From: Parafilimonas sp.
GTDB taxonomy: Bacteria > Bacteroidota > Bacteroidia > Chitinophagales > Chitinophagaceae
Assembly: GCA_025927795.1 (NCBI GenBank)
Contig: JAICKT010000130.1
Span: 1-11,013 of the forward strand
Direction of reading: 5' to 3'
Length of the DNA: 11,013 nucleotides
Shown here: piece after piece, positions 1 to 5,865 of the stretch
Position numbering within the stretch: the first letter of the stretch is position 1
Layout: each line of letters begins with the position of its first letter
Made by a program: the position numbers and the translations under genes
Notes under the pieces: generated by a model
Told to the model about the DNA's origin: nothing
What the model saw: only the letters and a program-made list of their open reading frames with translations
Databases searched by the model: none

Positions 1-1029
1 AACAGCATTTGTTGCTTTTGGTTTATTTAAATTTTCATTTTCAACAGATGTATTCGAATTAGCCACATTTGCATTTGTATTTGCCGGCACAGCAGTACTT
101 GTGTTTTGCTCTGATGGCTTATAAAAAGGATTACTTGCTGTATGTGTAGTTGTATCTGTTGTTTGTGTTGATGGTTCGTTTAATGCTGTTGTTGTTGAAT
201 CTGTTTTAGGTGGATTATTATCAGGTTGCACAGCAGGAAGATTTGATGCTTCATTTACAGATGGCTGGTTTATTGCACTATCAGATGTTGTATTAACTGA
301 AGTATTATTCATACTTGTATCATTATTTGGAACAAAAACTTTTATTGTATCGGCTGCAGCCTTATCAACAAAAACCATATTGGTGCCGGTATCAAGTTTT
401 GTTTCTGATATTTTTTGCAATTGTGAAACTGAATCTGTAAGTGCGTCAATGCTTTTGTCTGCTTGTGTTGTAGTTTGATTTGATGTATCAATTGTTGTTA
501 CTGCTGCAACAGTATTTGTATCAGGTGTTACTACTGCAACATTCGTTGTATCAATGTTTGTTGACATTGCAGTTGTATCAGCTTTACTATTATTAACCGG
601 TAAATTTTTTTTAGTAAGATTTGAATCGCTCACAACATCAGAAAGCATACTGCTGAAAGCATTGTCAGCCGATGCTGTGTTACTGTTGGCTAAAACTTTT
701 TGAGTTTGCATATTTTCCAATGCCCAGCCTTTGTCGGTTGTGTTCTCCAGTTTAAAACCCAAATCTTTTTTATTGATAACACATTTAAAATTTTGATCAG
801 GATATTTATTCATAGGAAAACTTACCGTAAAATTATAATCGCCATCAGTAAGCTTCGGCAAAATAACATAACCGTAGTCAGAAGAACTATAAACTTTACC
901 ATTAAGCACTACAGCAAATGGTTGTCTATCCTCACTTTGAATATAAATAAAATGTTGTTGCTGTGCCTGTACCTTAAAAAATATGCTGCTGAAAAAAACT
1001 AAAAGAAGTACGCTCGCAAAATGCTTCAT
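1..1029 (-). CDS. Secreted Thr/Ser/Asn-rich protein, N-terminal part (runs off left edge)
   Basis: An open frame starts at the ATG at 1029 and reads 343 codons without a stop to base 1, so the C-terminus lies outside the window. Residues 1-23 form a signal peptide (MKHFASVLLL..., ending VQAQ), so the protein is exported. Residues about 24-105 look like a compact domain (HFIYIQSEDRQPFAVVLNGK at its start, then NKKDLGF and DKGWALENMQ). From about residue 110 to 343 the chain is low-complexity, dominated by Thr, Ser, Asn, Asp and Val, and looks like a disordered linker. Similar N-terminal domains plus linkers occur in Chitinophagaceae proteins that I recall ending in a DUF4476 domain. That is memory of the family, and the end cannot be seen here. 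The function is unknown. It is divergent from the aminopeptidase gene and shares a 160-bp intergenic region with it. Confidence 0.85.
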   Translation of the reverse strand, partial: MKHFASVLLLVFFSSIFFKVQAQQQHFIYIQSEDRQPFAVVLNGKVYSSSDYGYVILPKLTDGDYNFTVSFPMNKYPDQNFKCVINKKDLGFKLENTTDKGWALENMQTQKVLANSNTASADNAFSSMLSDVVSDSNLTKKNLPVNNSKADTTAMSTNIDTTNVAVVTPDTNTVAAVTTIDTSNQTTTQADKSIDALTDSVSQLQKISETKLDTGTNMVFVDKAAADTIKVFVPNNDTSMNNTSVNTTSDSAINQPSVNEASNLPAVQPDNNPPKTDSTTTALNEPSTQTTDTTTHTASNPFYKPSEQNTSTAVPANTNANVANSNTSVENENLNKPKATNAV

Positions 1030-1061
1030 CAGGTTATTTTTAATAAAACTATTTAACTCCG

Positions 1062-1069
1062 CAAAACTA
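1062..1069 (-). promoter_or_regulatory. Candidate -7 element for the secreted Thr/Ser-rich protein gene
   Basis: On the minus strand this reads TAGTTTTG, matching the Bacteroidota TAnnTTTG -7 consensus, about 33 bases upstream of the ATG at 1029. I see no clear TTG-type -33 element at the expected distance, so the call rests on one half of the promoter. Confidence 0.35.
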
Positions 1070-1135
1070 ACATAAAATAAAAATGCACATAAACTACTGT
1101 AAGCGTGCCGAATATTTTAACCATTTATAAATTTC

Positions 1136-1170
1136 TTTACAACTAAGAAGTTATCTGCCCTTTATTTTTG
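1136..1170 (+). promoter_or_regulatory. Candidate promoter of the M1 aminopeptidase gene
   Basis: TATTTTTG at 1163-1170 matches the Bacteroidota -7 consensus TAnnTTTG. A weak TTTAC at 1136-1140 lies 22 bases upstream, within the usual -33 spacing. The ATG is only 20 bases downstream, so the leader would be very short. There is no Shine-Dalgarno sequence, only an A/T-rich run before the ATG. Confidence 0.4.
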
Positions 1171-1189
1171 CAGCTTTTAAAACTTATAC

Positions 1190-3625
1190 ATGAAAAAATA
1201 CTTGTTATTGCTTTTGCTGTTTGTAACTACAGCAACCCTTGCCCAAAATAATTCTGCAGATACATCATGGAAACATATTTACCGCGCCGAAGCAACAAAG
1301 ATTAACGACCTTGTTGATACGAAACTTGATGTAAAATTTGATTACAGCAAATCTTACATGTATGGAAAGGAATGGCTTACCGTGCATCCGCATTTTTATC
1401 CAACCGACTCTTTAACGCTCGATGCAAAAGGCATGAATATTAACGAAGTTTCGCTTTACACCAACGGCAAAAAAACACCTTTAAAATATACTTATGACAG
1501 TATGTTTTTGCGCATCACTTTAAACAAAGCATACAAAGCAAATGAAAATTATACAGTGTATATAGATTATGTTTCCAAACCAGATGAATGGCGGGAAGGC
1601 GGAAGTGCAGCCATTACCGGTGCAAAAGGTTTATACTTTATAAATCCGCGTGGCGAAGAAAAAGATAAGCCAACTGAAATTTGGACACAGGGTGAAACAG
1701 AACACAATTCTGTTTGGATGCCTACGATTGATAAACCAAATCAAAAAACTACGGAACAAATTACAATGACAGTGCCTGATAAATATGTTACGCTTAGTAA
1801 TGGCTTACTCATCAACCAAAAGAAAAATACTGATGGCACGCGCACAGATACATGGAAAATGGATTTACCGCATTCTCCTTACTTATTTTTTATGGGCGTT
1901 GGCGATTATACAATTGTAAAAGATAGTTACAAAGGAAAAGATGTGGCATATTATGTAGAGAAACAATATGCACCAGTGGCACGCGGCATTTTTGGGCATA
2001 CACCGGAGATGATAAAATTTTATTCTGAAACACTGGGCATTGATTTTCCATGGCAGAAGTATGACCAGATTGTTGGACGCGATTATGTAAGCGGCGCTAT
2101 GGAAAACACAACTGCAACATTGCACGAAGAAGCTGCTTACCAAAATGCAAGGCAATTAAAAGATGGCAACGATTGGGAAGATGTAATTGCACATGAATTG
2201 TTTCATCAGTGGTTTGGCGATCTGGTTACTACAGAAAGCTGGAGCAACATAACCGTAAATGAAAGCTTTGCAGATTTTAGTGAAACAATTTGGAATGAAT
2301 ATAAATATGGTCAGGATAAAGGCGATGAAAAAAATTATGATGATATGCAAACATATCTCAACAGCAACAGCGATGATAAGCCATTGGTGCGTTTTCATTA
2401 TGCAGATAAAGAAGATGTGTTTGATGCAGTGAGCTATCCGAAAGGTGGAAGAATTTTAAACATGCTTCGCCATTATTTGGGTAACGATGCTTTTTATGCA
2501 TCGCTGCATAAATATCTTACCGATAATAAATTTAAAAATGGAGAAGCACAGCAACTGCGATTGGCTTTTGAAGCAGTAACAGGACAAGATTTAAACTGGT
2601 ACTGGAATGAATGGTATTATGGTGCCGGCGAACCAGTGCTTGATATTAGTTATGTGTATGATGATGCTGCGAATAATGTAAAAGTTATCGTTCAGCAAAA
2701 ACAAAAACAGCAGATTTTTAAAATGCCGGTGAACATTGATATTTATAATGGCGCAAACAAAACACGTTACCAGGTATGGATACAAAATCCTGTGGATACA
2801 TTTACTTTCAGCTACACAACAAAACCAGACCTTATAAATTTTGATGCTGATAAAGTTTTACTGTGCAGAAAAACAGACCATAAAACTGCCGACAATTACA
2901 GAGCACAATGGAAATATGCACCTTTATATGTTGACAGAAGAGAAGCAATTGATTATTTTGGAGATAACAAAATGCTGACTGAATTAAGTTTAGGATTGAA
3001 TGATAAATACTATGGTATAAGAAGTTTTACATTAGATAAAATGAAAGAAATACCGGAAGCCTTATCAAACGCATCTGTTTTGCAAACGGTTCAGCGCATT
3101 GCAACCAATGATGAACACAACAGAACAAAAGCAAGAGCAATTGATATGCTGGCAGCAACAAAAGATCCGTACTACAAATCAATATTTGAAAAAGCAGTAA
3201 ACGATTCTTCTTATACTGTTGCCGGTGCTGCGCTGGAAGGTTTAAGCAATCTCGATTCTGCAAACGCATATACATTAGCTAAAAAATATGCGGCTGATGC
3301 AAAGGGTGATTTGGCAGATGCAGTAAATGCAATACTCATTTCACAAGGCGGCGAAGCCGATTATGATTTGGTTTTGAAAACATATTCTGATATGCCGACA
3401 AGCCAGCAAAAGCTGCAGGTAACCGAAGATTTTTGTAATTATCTTTCTAAGATAAATGATACAGCAAAAATTAAAAACGGTATAGATAAAGTAATTTCAT
3501 TTAGAAATGCTATTCCGCAGGCATACAGAAGTTATGTTGATCCAGCAATAAATGCTGCTCTGCAAAAAGTTGCAGATGCAAAAGGCGCAGATATGCAGGC
3601 CTATATTCAAACACAAATGAAATAA
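1190..3625 (+). CDS. M1-family zinc metallo-aminopeptidase, exported
   Basis: This 811-residue protein is a gluzincin aminopeptidase that removes N-terminal residues from peptides. Residues 1-19 are a signal peptide ending in LAQ, so it acts in the periplasm or outside the cell. The N-terminal beta domain spans roughly residues 20-240. The catalytic domain carries the substrate-binding GAMEN motif at 302-306, the zinc site HELFH at 335-339, the third zinc ligand Glu358 after exactly 18 residues, and the likely transition-state tyrosine Tyr416 in the SYPKGG segment. All key residues are present, so the enzyme should be active. The C-terminal third (from about 600) is helical and repeat-like, as in the HEAT/ARM-type end of M1 enzymes, and the length fits the secreted Bacteroidota forms. 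It is a single-gene unit on the plus strand with no evident link to the metal cluster; the physiological substrate cannot be read from the sequence. Confidence 0.96.
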   Translation: MKKYLLLLLLFVTTATLAQNNSADTSWKHIYRAEATKINDLVDTKLDVKFDYSKSYMYGKEWLTVHPHFYPTDSLTLDAKGMNINEVSLYTNGKKTPLKYTYDSMFLRITLNKAYKANENYTVYIDYVSKPDEWREGGSAAITGAKGLYFINPRGEEKDKPTEIWTQGETEHNSVWMPTIDKPNQKTTEQITMTVPDKYVTLSNGLLINQKKNTDGTRTDTWKMDLPHSPYLFFMGVGDYTIVKDSYKGKDVAYYVEKQYAPVARGIFGHTPEMIKFYSETLGIDFPWQKYDQIVGRDYVSGAMENTTATLHEEAAYQNARQLKDGNDWEDVIAHELFHQWFGDLVTTESWSNITVNESFADFSETIWNEYKYGQDKGDEKNYDDMQTYLNSNSDDKPLVRFHYADKEDVFDAVSYPKGGRILNMLRHYLGNDAFYASLHKYLTDNKFKNGEAQQLRLAFEAVTGQDLNWYWNEWYYGAGEPVLDISYVYDDAANNVKVIVQQKQKQQIFKMPVNIDIYNGANKTRYQVWIQNPVDTFTFSYTTKPDLINFDADKVLLCRKTDHKTADNYRAQWKYAPLYVDRREAIDYFGDNKMLTELSLGLNDKYYGIRSFTLDKMKEIPEALSNASVLQTVQRIATNDEHNRTKARAIDMLAATKDPYYKSIFEKAVNDSSYTVAGAALEGLSNLDSANAYTLAKKYAADAKGDLADAVNAILISQGGEADYDLVLKTYSDMPTSQQKLQVTEDFCNYLSKINDTAKIKNGIDKVISFRNAIPQAYRSYVDPAINAALQKVADAKGADMQAYIQTQMK

Positions 3626-3645
3626 GTTTTTTTCCCACAAGCTAT

Positions 3646-3681
3646 AAAGACACAAAGAATGAAATAAAGCTTTGTGTCTTT
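3646..3681. terminator. Hairpin between convergent genes, likely bidirectional terminator
   Basis: A perfect 12-bp inverted repeat, AAAGACACAAAG (3646-3657) and CTTTGTGTCTTT (3670-3681), encloses a 12-base loop. It lies between the TAA of the aminopeptidase (3623-3625) and the TAG of the minus-strand lipoprotein gene (3687-3689). The plus direction reaches a T8 run only 11 bases after the stem, and the minus direction has no adjacent U-tract, so it is not textbook in either direction. The convergent position is the main support. Confidence 0.6.
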
Positions 3682-3686
3682 GGCAT

Positions 3687-4178
3687 CTAATATTTTTTTT
3701 CTGAACATTCTTTTTTGGAAAGAACAAATGAATTATCAAACTTAATTTTTGCAAGATTGATAAAAACCATTTTATTATTTTTTTCCATCATTTCACCATA
3801 ACCTTCTTTTGCAGTGCTGTCGGTAAGTAAAAATGCAACCTCTCTTACAGATTGGTTTCCTTCAGACATAAATGTATAATCAGCGGTGAGTGTATCACCT
3901 TTCATTTTTCCTGTAATGGTGCCGCTGTTTTTATCTTTTTCATAAAGATTATAATACAAGTTTCCTGTTAAAGCAGAATCGCCAATATTTGCATGTAACA
4001 AAACAGAATCTTTTTTATTGGTATAACCATAACAATATTCACCTAACAACGAGCCGGTAAGTACTCTTGCAGCAATACTGTCATTCTCCATTTGGTTAGG
4101 TTGCTGTGCTGGATTTTTTTGATTATTGCAGGAAAATAGCAAGACAACAATTAAAAGTGAAAACATTTCTTTCTTCAT
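3687..4178 (-). CDS. Small lipoprotein of unknown function, last gene of the metal cluster
   Basis: This 163-residue protein has a lipoprotein signal: a charged start (MKKE), a hydrophobic stretch, and the lipobox LFSC with Cys17 as the lipidation site. It is therefore anchored in the envelope. An in-frame ATG at 4226 would add 16 residues, overlap the CDF gene and push the lipobox too far from the N-terminus, so I chose the ATG at 4178. The mature part begins with a Gln/Asn-rich linker. It continues as a predicted beta-rich domain with GEYCYGY, a SALTGNLYYNLYEKD segment, a DTLTADYTF segment and a late KKECSEKK. Small conserved lipoproteins of this style are frequent in Bacteroidota. I considered the copper-linked lipoprotein NlpE, but its cysteine signature is absent. 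It follows the CDF gene by 26 bp, so the two are probably cotranscribed. A role in metal stress is only suggested by position. Confidence 0.85.
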   Translation of the reverse strand: MKKEMFSLLIVVLLFSCNNQKNPAQQPNQMENDSIAARVLTGSLLGEYCYGYTNKKDSVLLHANIGDSALTGNLYYNLYEKDKNSGTITGKMKGDTLTADYTFMSEGNQSVREVAFLLTDSTAKEGYGEMMEKNNKMVFINLAKIKFDNSFVLSKKECSEKKY

Positions 4179-4204
4179 AATAAAAAATTTATTAATTCTT
4201 AATA

Positions 4205-5119
4205 CTACACTTTTTCGTGTTCGCAATCTTTCATTCCCTGTTCAAATTCCAAAGTAGAGTGATGAATATTTAAATGTTCCAGCTCATGTTTTATTTCGCG
4301 TTTTATTTCATCTACTTTTTGCATAGAAAGATTTTTCTTTACTAATATATGTGCAGTAAGCGCATTCATTTTTGTACTTAATGCCCATGCATGAATATGA
4401 TGAATGTTTTCAACGCCATCAATAGCAGAAATATTTTTTTCAATTTTTTTAATGTCAACATTTTCAGGCACTGCATCGAGTGATAAACGAATGCTGTTTT
4501 TTAATAAGCTCCATGTACTTTTTACAATTACCATAGCAATCAGTAAACTCAAAACCGGATCAATCCAAAACCATTTTTTATAGTAGATAATAATACCGCC
4601 AACTACCAAAGCAAGAGAAACCAATGCATCACTTAATAAATGCAGGTAAGCACCTTTTATGTTTAGATCTTCTTCTTTATTTTTTAAAAACATAAAAGCA
4701 GTAGTACCGTTTATAATTACACCTACTCCGGCAACCCATGCAATAGTAAAGCCGGGTAACTGAGGCGGATTAAATAAATGGTCAATGGCTTCGTAACTAA
4801 TAGCACCAATTGATATCAATAAAATAACTCCGTTAAACAGCGCAACAAGAATGGTTGTTTTTCTGTAACCGTAAGTAAAATTTTCATTGGGTTTTACATC
4901 TGCAAGGCGAAAGGCGAGCAGTGATAAAGCAAGGCTTATTACATCAGCAAAGTTGTGACCCGCATCAGACAACAACGACAAAGAATGAATAATAATTCCG
5001 AAAACAACTTCAACAATAACAAATAAAAAATTGAGCCCGATGCCAATATAAAAAGCCAGGTTTACATTTTTTAATTCAGCAATTTCCGAATGGTTATGAT
5101 GATGATGTTCGTGACTCAT
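4205..5119 (-). CDS. Cation diffusion facilitator (CDF) metal efflux transporter
   Basis: This 304-residue inner-membrane carrier exchanges divalent metal ions (typically Zn, Co or Cd) for protons and exports them from the cytosol. A His-rich start (HEHHHHNH, residues 3-10) may bind metal. Six membrane helices are visible at about 20-44, 52-72, 88-110, 124-144, 157-179 and 184-200. The transport-site pairs are present as HxxxD in helix 2 (His55, Asp59, in SDAGHNFAD) and HxxxD in helix 5 (His160, Asp164, in HLLSDAL). The cytosolic C-terminal domain (about 205-304) has the conserved IHHIHAWAL segment and ends with CEHEKV. The His/Asp sites resemble the CzcD/ZitB-type Zn branch rather than the all-Asp YiiP type. 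The substrate is not proven, and copper is not a usual CDF substrate. It lies downstream of the Csp remnant and upstream of the lipoprotein gene. Confidence 0.95.
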   Translation of the reverse strand: MSHEHHHHNHSEIAELKNVNLAFYIGIGLNFLFVIVEVVFGIIIHSLSLLSDAGHNFADVISLALSLLAFRLADVKPNENFTYGYRKTTILVALFNGVILLISIGAISYEAIDHLFNPPQLPGFTIAWVAGVGVIINGTTAFMFLKNKEEDLNIKGAYLHLLSDALVSLALVVGGIIIYYKKWFWIDPVLSLLIAMVIVKSTWSLLKNSIRLSLDAVPENVDIKKIEKNISAIDGVENIHHIHAWALSTKMNALTAHILVKKNLSMQKVDEIKREIKHELEHLNIHHSTLEFEQGMKDCEHEKV

Positions 5120-5125
5120 GCAAAT

Positions 5126-5169
5126 TTTATAGCATTATCAATATTACACAAACATACGCACGCTATAAA
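5126..5169. repeat. Inverted repeat flanking the CDF promoter element
   Basis: TTTATAGC at 5126-5133 and its exact complement GCTATAAA at 5162-5169 are 28 bases apart and bracket the TATGTTTG element. They could form a hairpin or a pair of half-sites. AT-rich arms of 8 bp can arise by chance, so function is uncertain. Confidence 0.4.
5149..5156 (-). promoter_or_regulatory. Candidate -7 element for the CDF gene
   Basis: The minus strand reads TATGTTTG, an exact TAnnTTTG match, 29 bases upstream of the CDF start codon at 5119. No good TTG -33 element is seen. It sits between the two arms of an 8-bp inverted repeat (5126-5133 and 5162-5169), which could be an operator. If real, it would let the CDF and lipoprotein genes be expressed separately from the genes upstream. 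Confidence 0.4.
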
Positions 5170-5182
5170 CTTATTTAACGAA

Positions 5183-5317
5183 TTACATCTTCCGGCATTC
5201 TTCAGCGCATTGCTTACAGGCTTCAGCACATTCTTTACAATGTTCATGTTCATGCTTGCTGCATTCAGCATAACAATCGTCGCACATTTCTGGCATATAA
5301 CTTAATAAGAAAAACAT
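5183..5317 (-). pseudogene. Truncated Csp-like gene remnant, or 44-residue Cys-rich mini-protein
   Basis: The frame from the ATG at 5317 to the TAA at 5183-5185 encodes 44 residues. The first 11 (MFFLLSYMPEM) have no counterpart in the full copper-storage protein encoded at 8233-8565. The rest matches that protein's residues 76-108 almost exactly, including CDDCYAECSKHEHEHCKECA, with Val100 changed to Gln and RRMAA shortened to RKM. Eight cysteines remain (12, 15, 19, 27, 30, 34, 37, 41), corresponding to the last helical hairpin of the four-helix bundle. Helices 1 and 2 and part of 3 are missing. The simplest reading is a 5'-deleted duplicate of csp. The frame is still open with intact metal-binding spacing and mostly synonymous changes at its 3' end, so translation as a short Cu(I)-binding peptide cannot be excluded. 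An alternative GTG at 5338 would give 51 residues. The leader upstream has no clear promoter. Confidence 0.75.
5195..5286. repeat. Copy 1 of a 92-bp duplicated csp segment (61 bp perfect)
   Basis: This stretch aligns without gaps to 8251-8342. Bases 5226-5286 are identical to 8282-8342 over 61 bp. The remaining 31 bp carry seven mismatches, four of them synonymous single-base changes and three in one Gln/Val codon. Similarity stops abruptly after 5286, where the remnant's unrelated N-terminal codons begin. Confidence 0.95.
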
Positions 5318-5436
5318 ACAACCAATTTCGGTAAGCACAGTTAAAACTGTAAATTGAGTTTTCGTTAGCAGAAAACTAATATAAGGATTGAGAAATTTTT
5401 CGATTAAATTATCGTGGGATACGAAGCGGGAATCGG
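5318..5436. other. Intergenic stretch between the HMBD gene and the Csp remnant
   Basis: I see no intact gene here. It contains the palindrome ACAGTT-AA-AACTGT at 5337-5350. The minus-strand frame of the Csp remnant stays open through the whole stretch (readable as NPYISFLLTKTQF and so on) but has no ATG before 5317. I see no terminator after the HMBD stop codon, so read-through from it into the remnant and the CDF gene is possible. Confidence 0.6.
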
Positions 5437-5769
5437 TTACTTTAAGTCTATTGAATCCTTATTTTCTTCCATGGTCATTCCGCATTTACTGCATTTCCCA
5501 GGTTTATCGCTAACTACATCAGGATGCATCGGGCAAGAATATGTTACTAACTGTCCTTGCTTGCTACTTACCCTGTTAACAATGAGATGCGTTCCGCAAA
5601 TAGAGCAAGTGCCCGGTTTTTTGCTTTTAACCCAGGGATGTGTTGGGCAGGTATATTGAGCTTTTGCTGCTTTCTTCTTTATTTGTGTACTATCTGATTT
5701 TAAGTTTGATTGTGCAAACATTGTTGTAGTGCTTGCTACAAGTAATGCCAGCATTATTATCTTTTTCAT
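5437..5769 (-). CDS. Exported protein with two heavy-metal-binding (HMBD) modules
   Basis: This 110-residue protein starts with a signal peptide, residues 1-20, ending in MFAQ. I chose the ATG at 5769 because the in-frame ATG at 5835 would place 22 non-hydrophobic residues in front of that signal. The mature chain carries two copies of the short heavy-metal-binding module best known from copper and RND efflux systems. Module 1 is at 39-62 with CPTHP (Cys41, His44) and CSIC (Cys55, Cys58). Module 2 is at 77-100 with CPMHP (Cys79, His82) and CSKC (Cys93, Cys96) followed by GMTM. Module 1 has Thr and His where module 2 has the usual Met residues, so the two sites may differ in affinity or metal. 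A periplasmic copper or silver chaperone or buffer is the likely role. It lies 96 bp downstream of the ATPase gene. Confidence 0.9.
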   Translation of the reverse strand: MKKIIMLALLVASTTTMFAQSNLKSDSTQIKKKAAKAQYTCPTHPWVKSKKPGTCSICGTHLIVNRVSSKQGQLVTYSCPMHPDVVSDKPGKCSKCGMTMEENKDSIDLK

Positions 5770-5842
5770 TTTTTCTGTTTTAGATATGCAACAAAAGTCA
5801 ACAGGCATGAAGCGATAATTTATGACTGAAAACATTGCGAGA

Positions 5843-5858
5843 AGTGATTGTAATCACA
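5843..5858. promoter_or_regulatory. CRP/FNR-like palindrome between copB and the HMBD gene
   Basis: AGTGATTGTAATCACA contains a perfect palindrome GTGATT-GT-AATCAC except for the central two bases, and matches the CRP-type pattern TGTGA-N6-TCACA at nine of ten fixed positions. It lies about 74 bases upstream of the HMBD start. A terminator is less likely: the arms are only 6 bp with a 2-base centre, and no U-tract follows on the minus strand. Confidence 0.4.
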
Positions 5859-5865
5859 TATTTTT

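Noticed and set aside
3687..4226. Longer start at 4226 for the lipoprotein
   Set aside because: It would bury the lipobox about 33 residues in and overlap the CDF gene; the ATG at 4178 gives a normal lipoprotein signal.
5090..5305. Plus-strand frame of 71 codons over the Csp remnant and CDF start
   Set aside because: It is the antisense of the His/Cys-rich minus-strand codons; the minus strand has clear family similarity and the plus frame has none.
5337..5350. Palindrome ACAGTT-AA-AACTGT as operator or terminator
   Set aside because: The arms are only 6 bp with a 2-base centre and no U-tract or adjacent clear promoter; noted within the intergenic entry only.
5437..5835. Longer start at 5835 for the HMBD protein
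   Set aside because: It places 22 residues ahead of a complete signal peptide that begins at the ATG at 5769.
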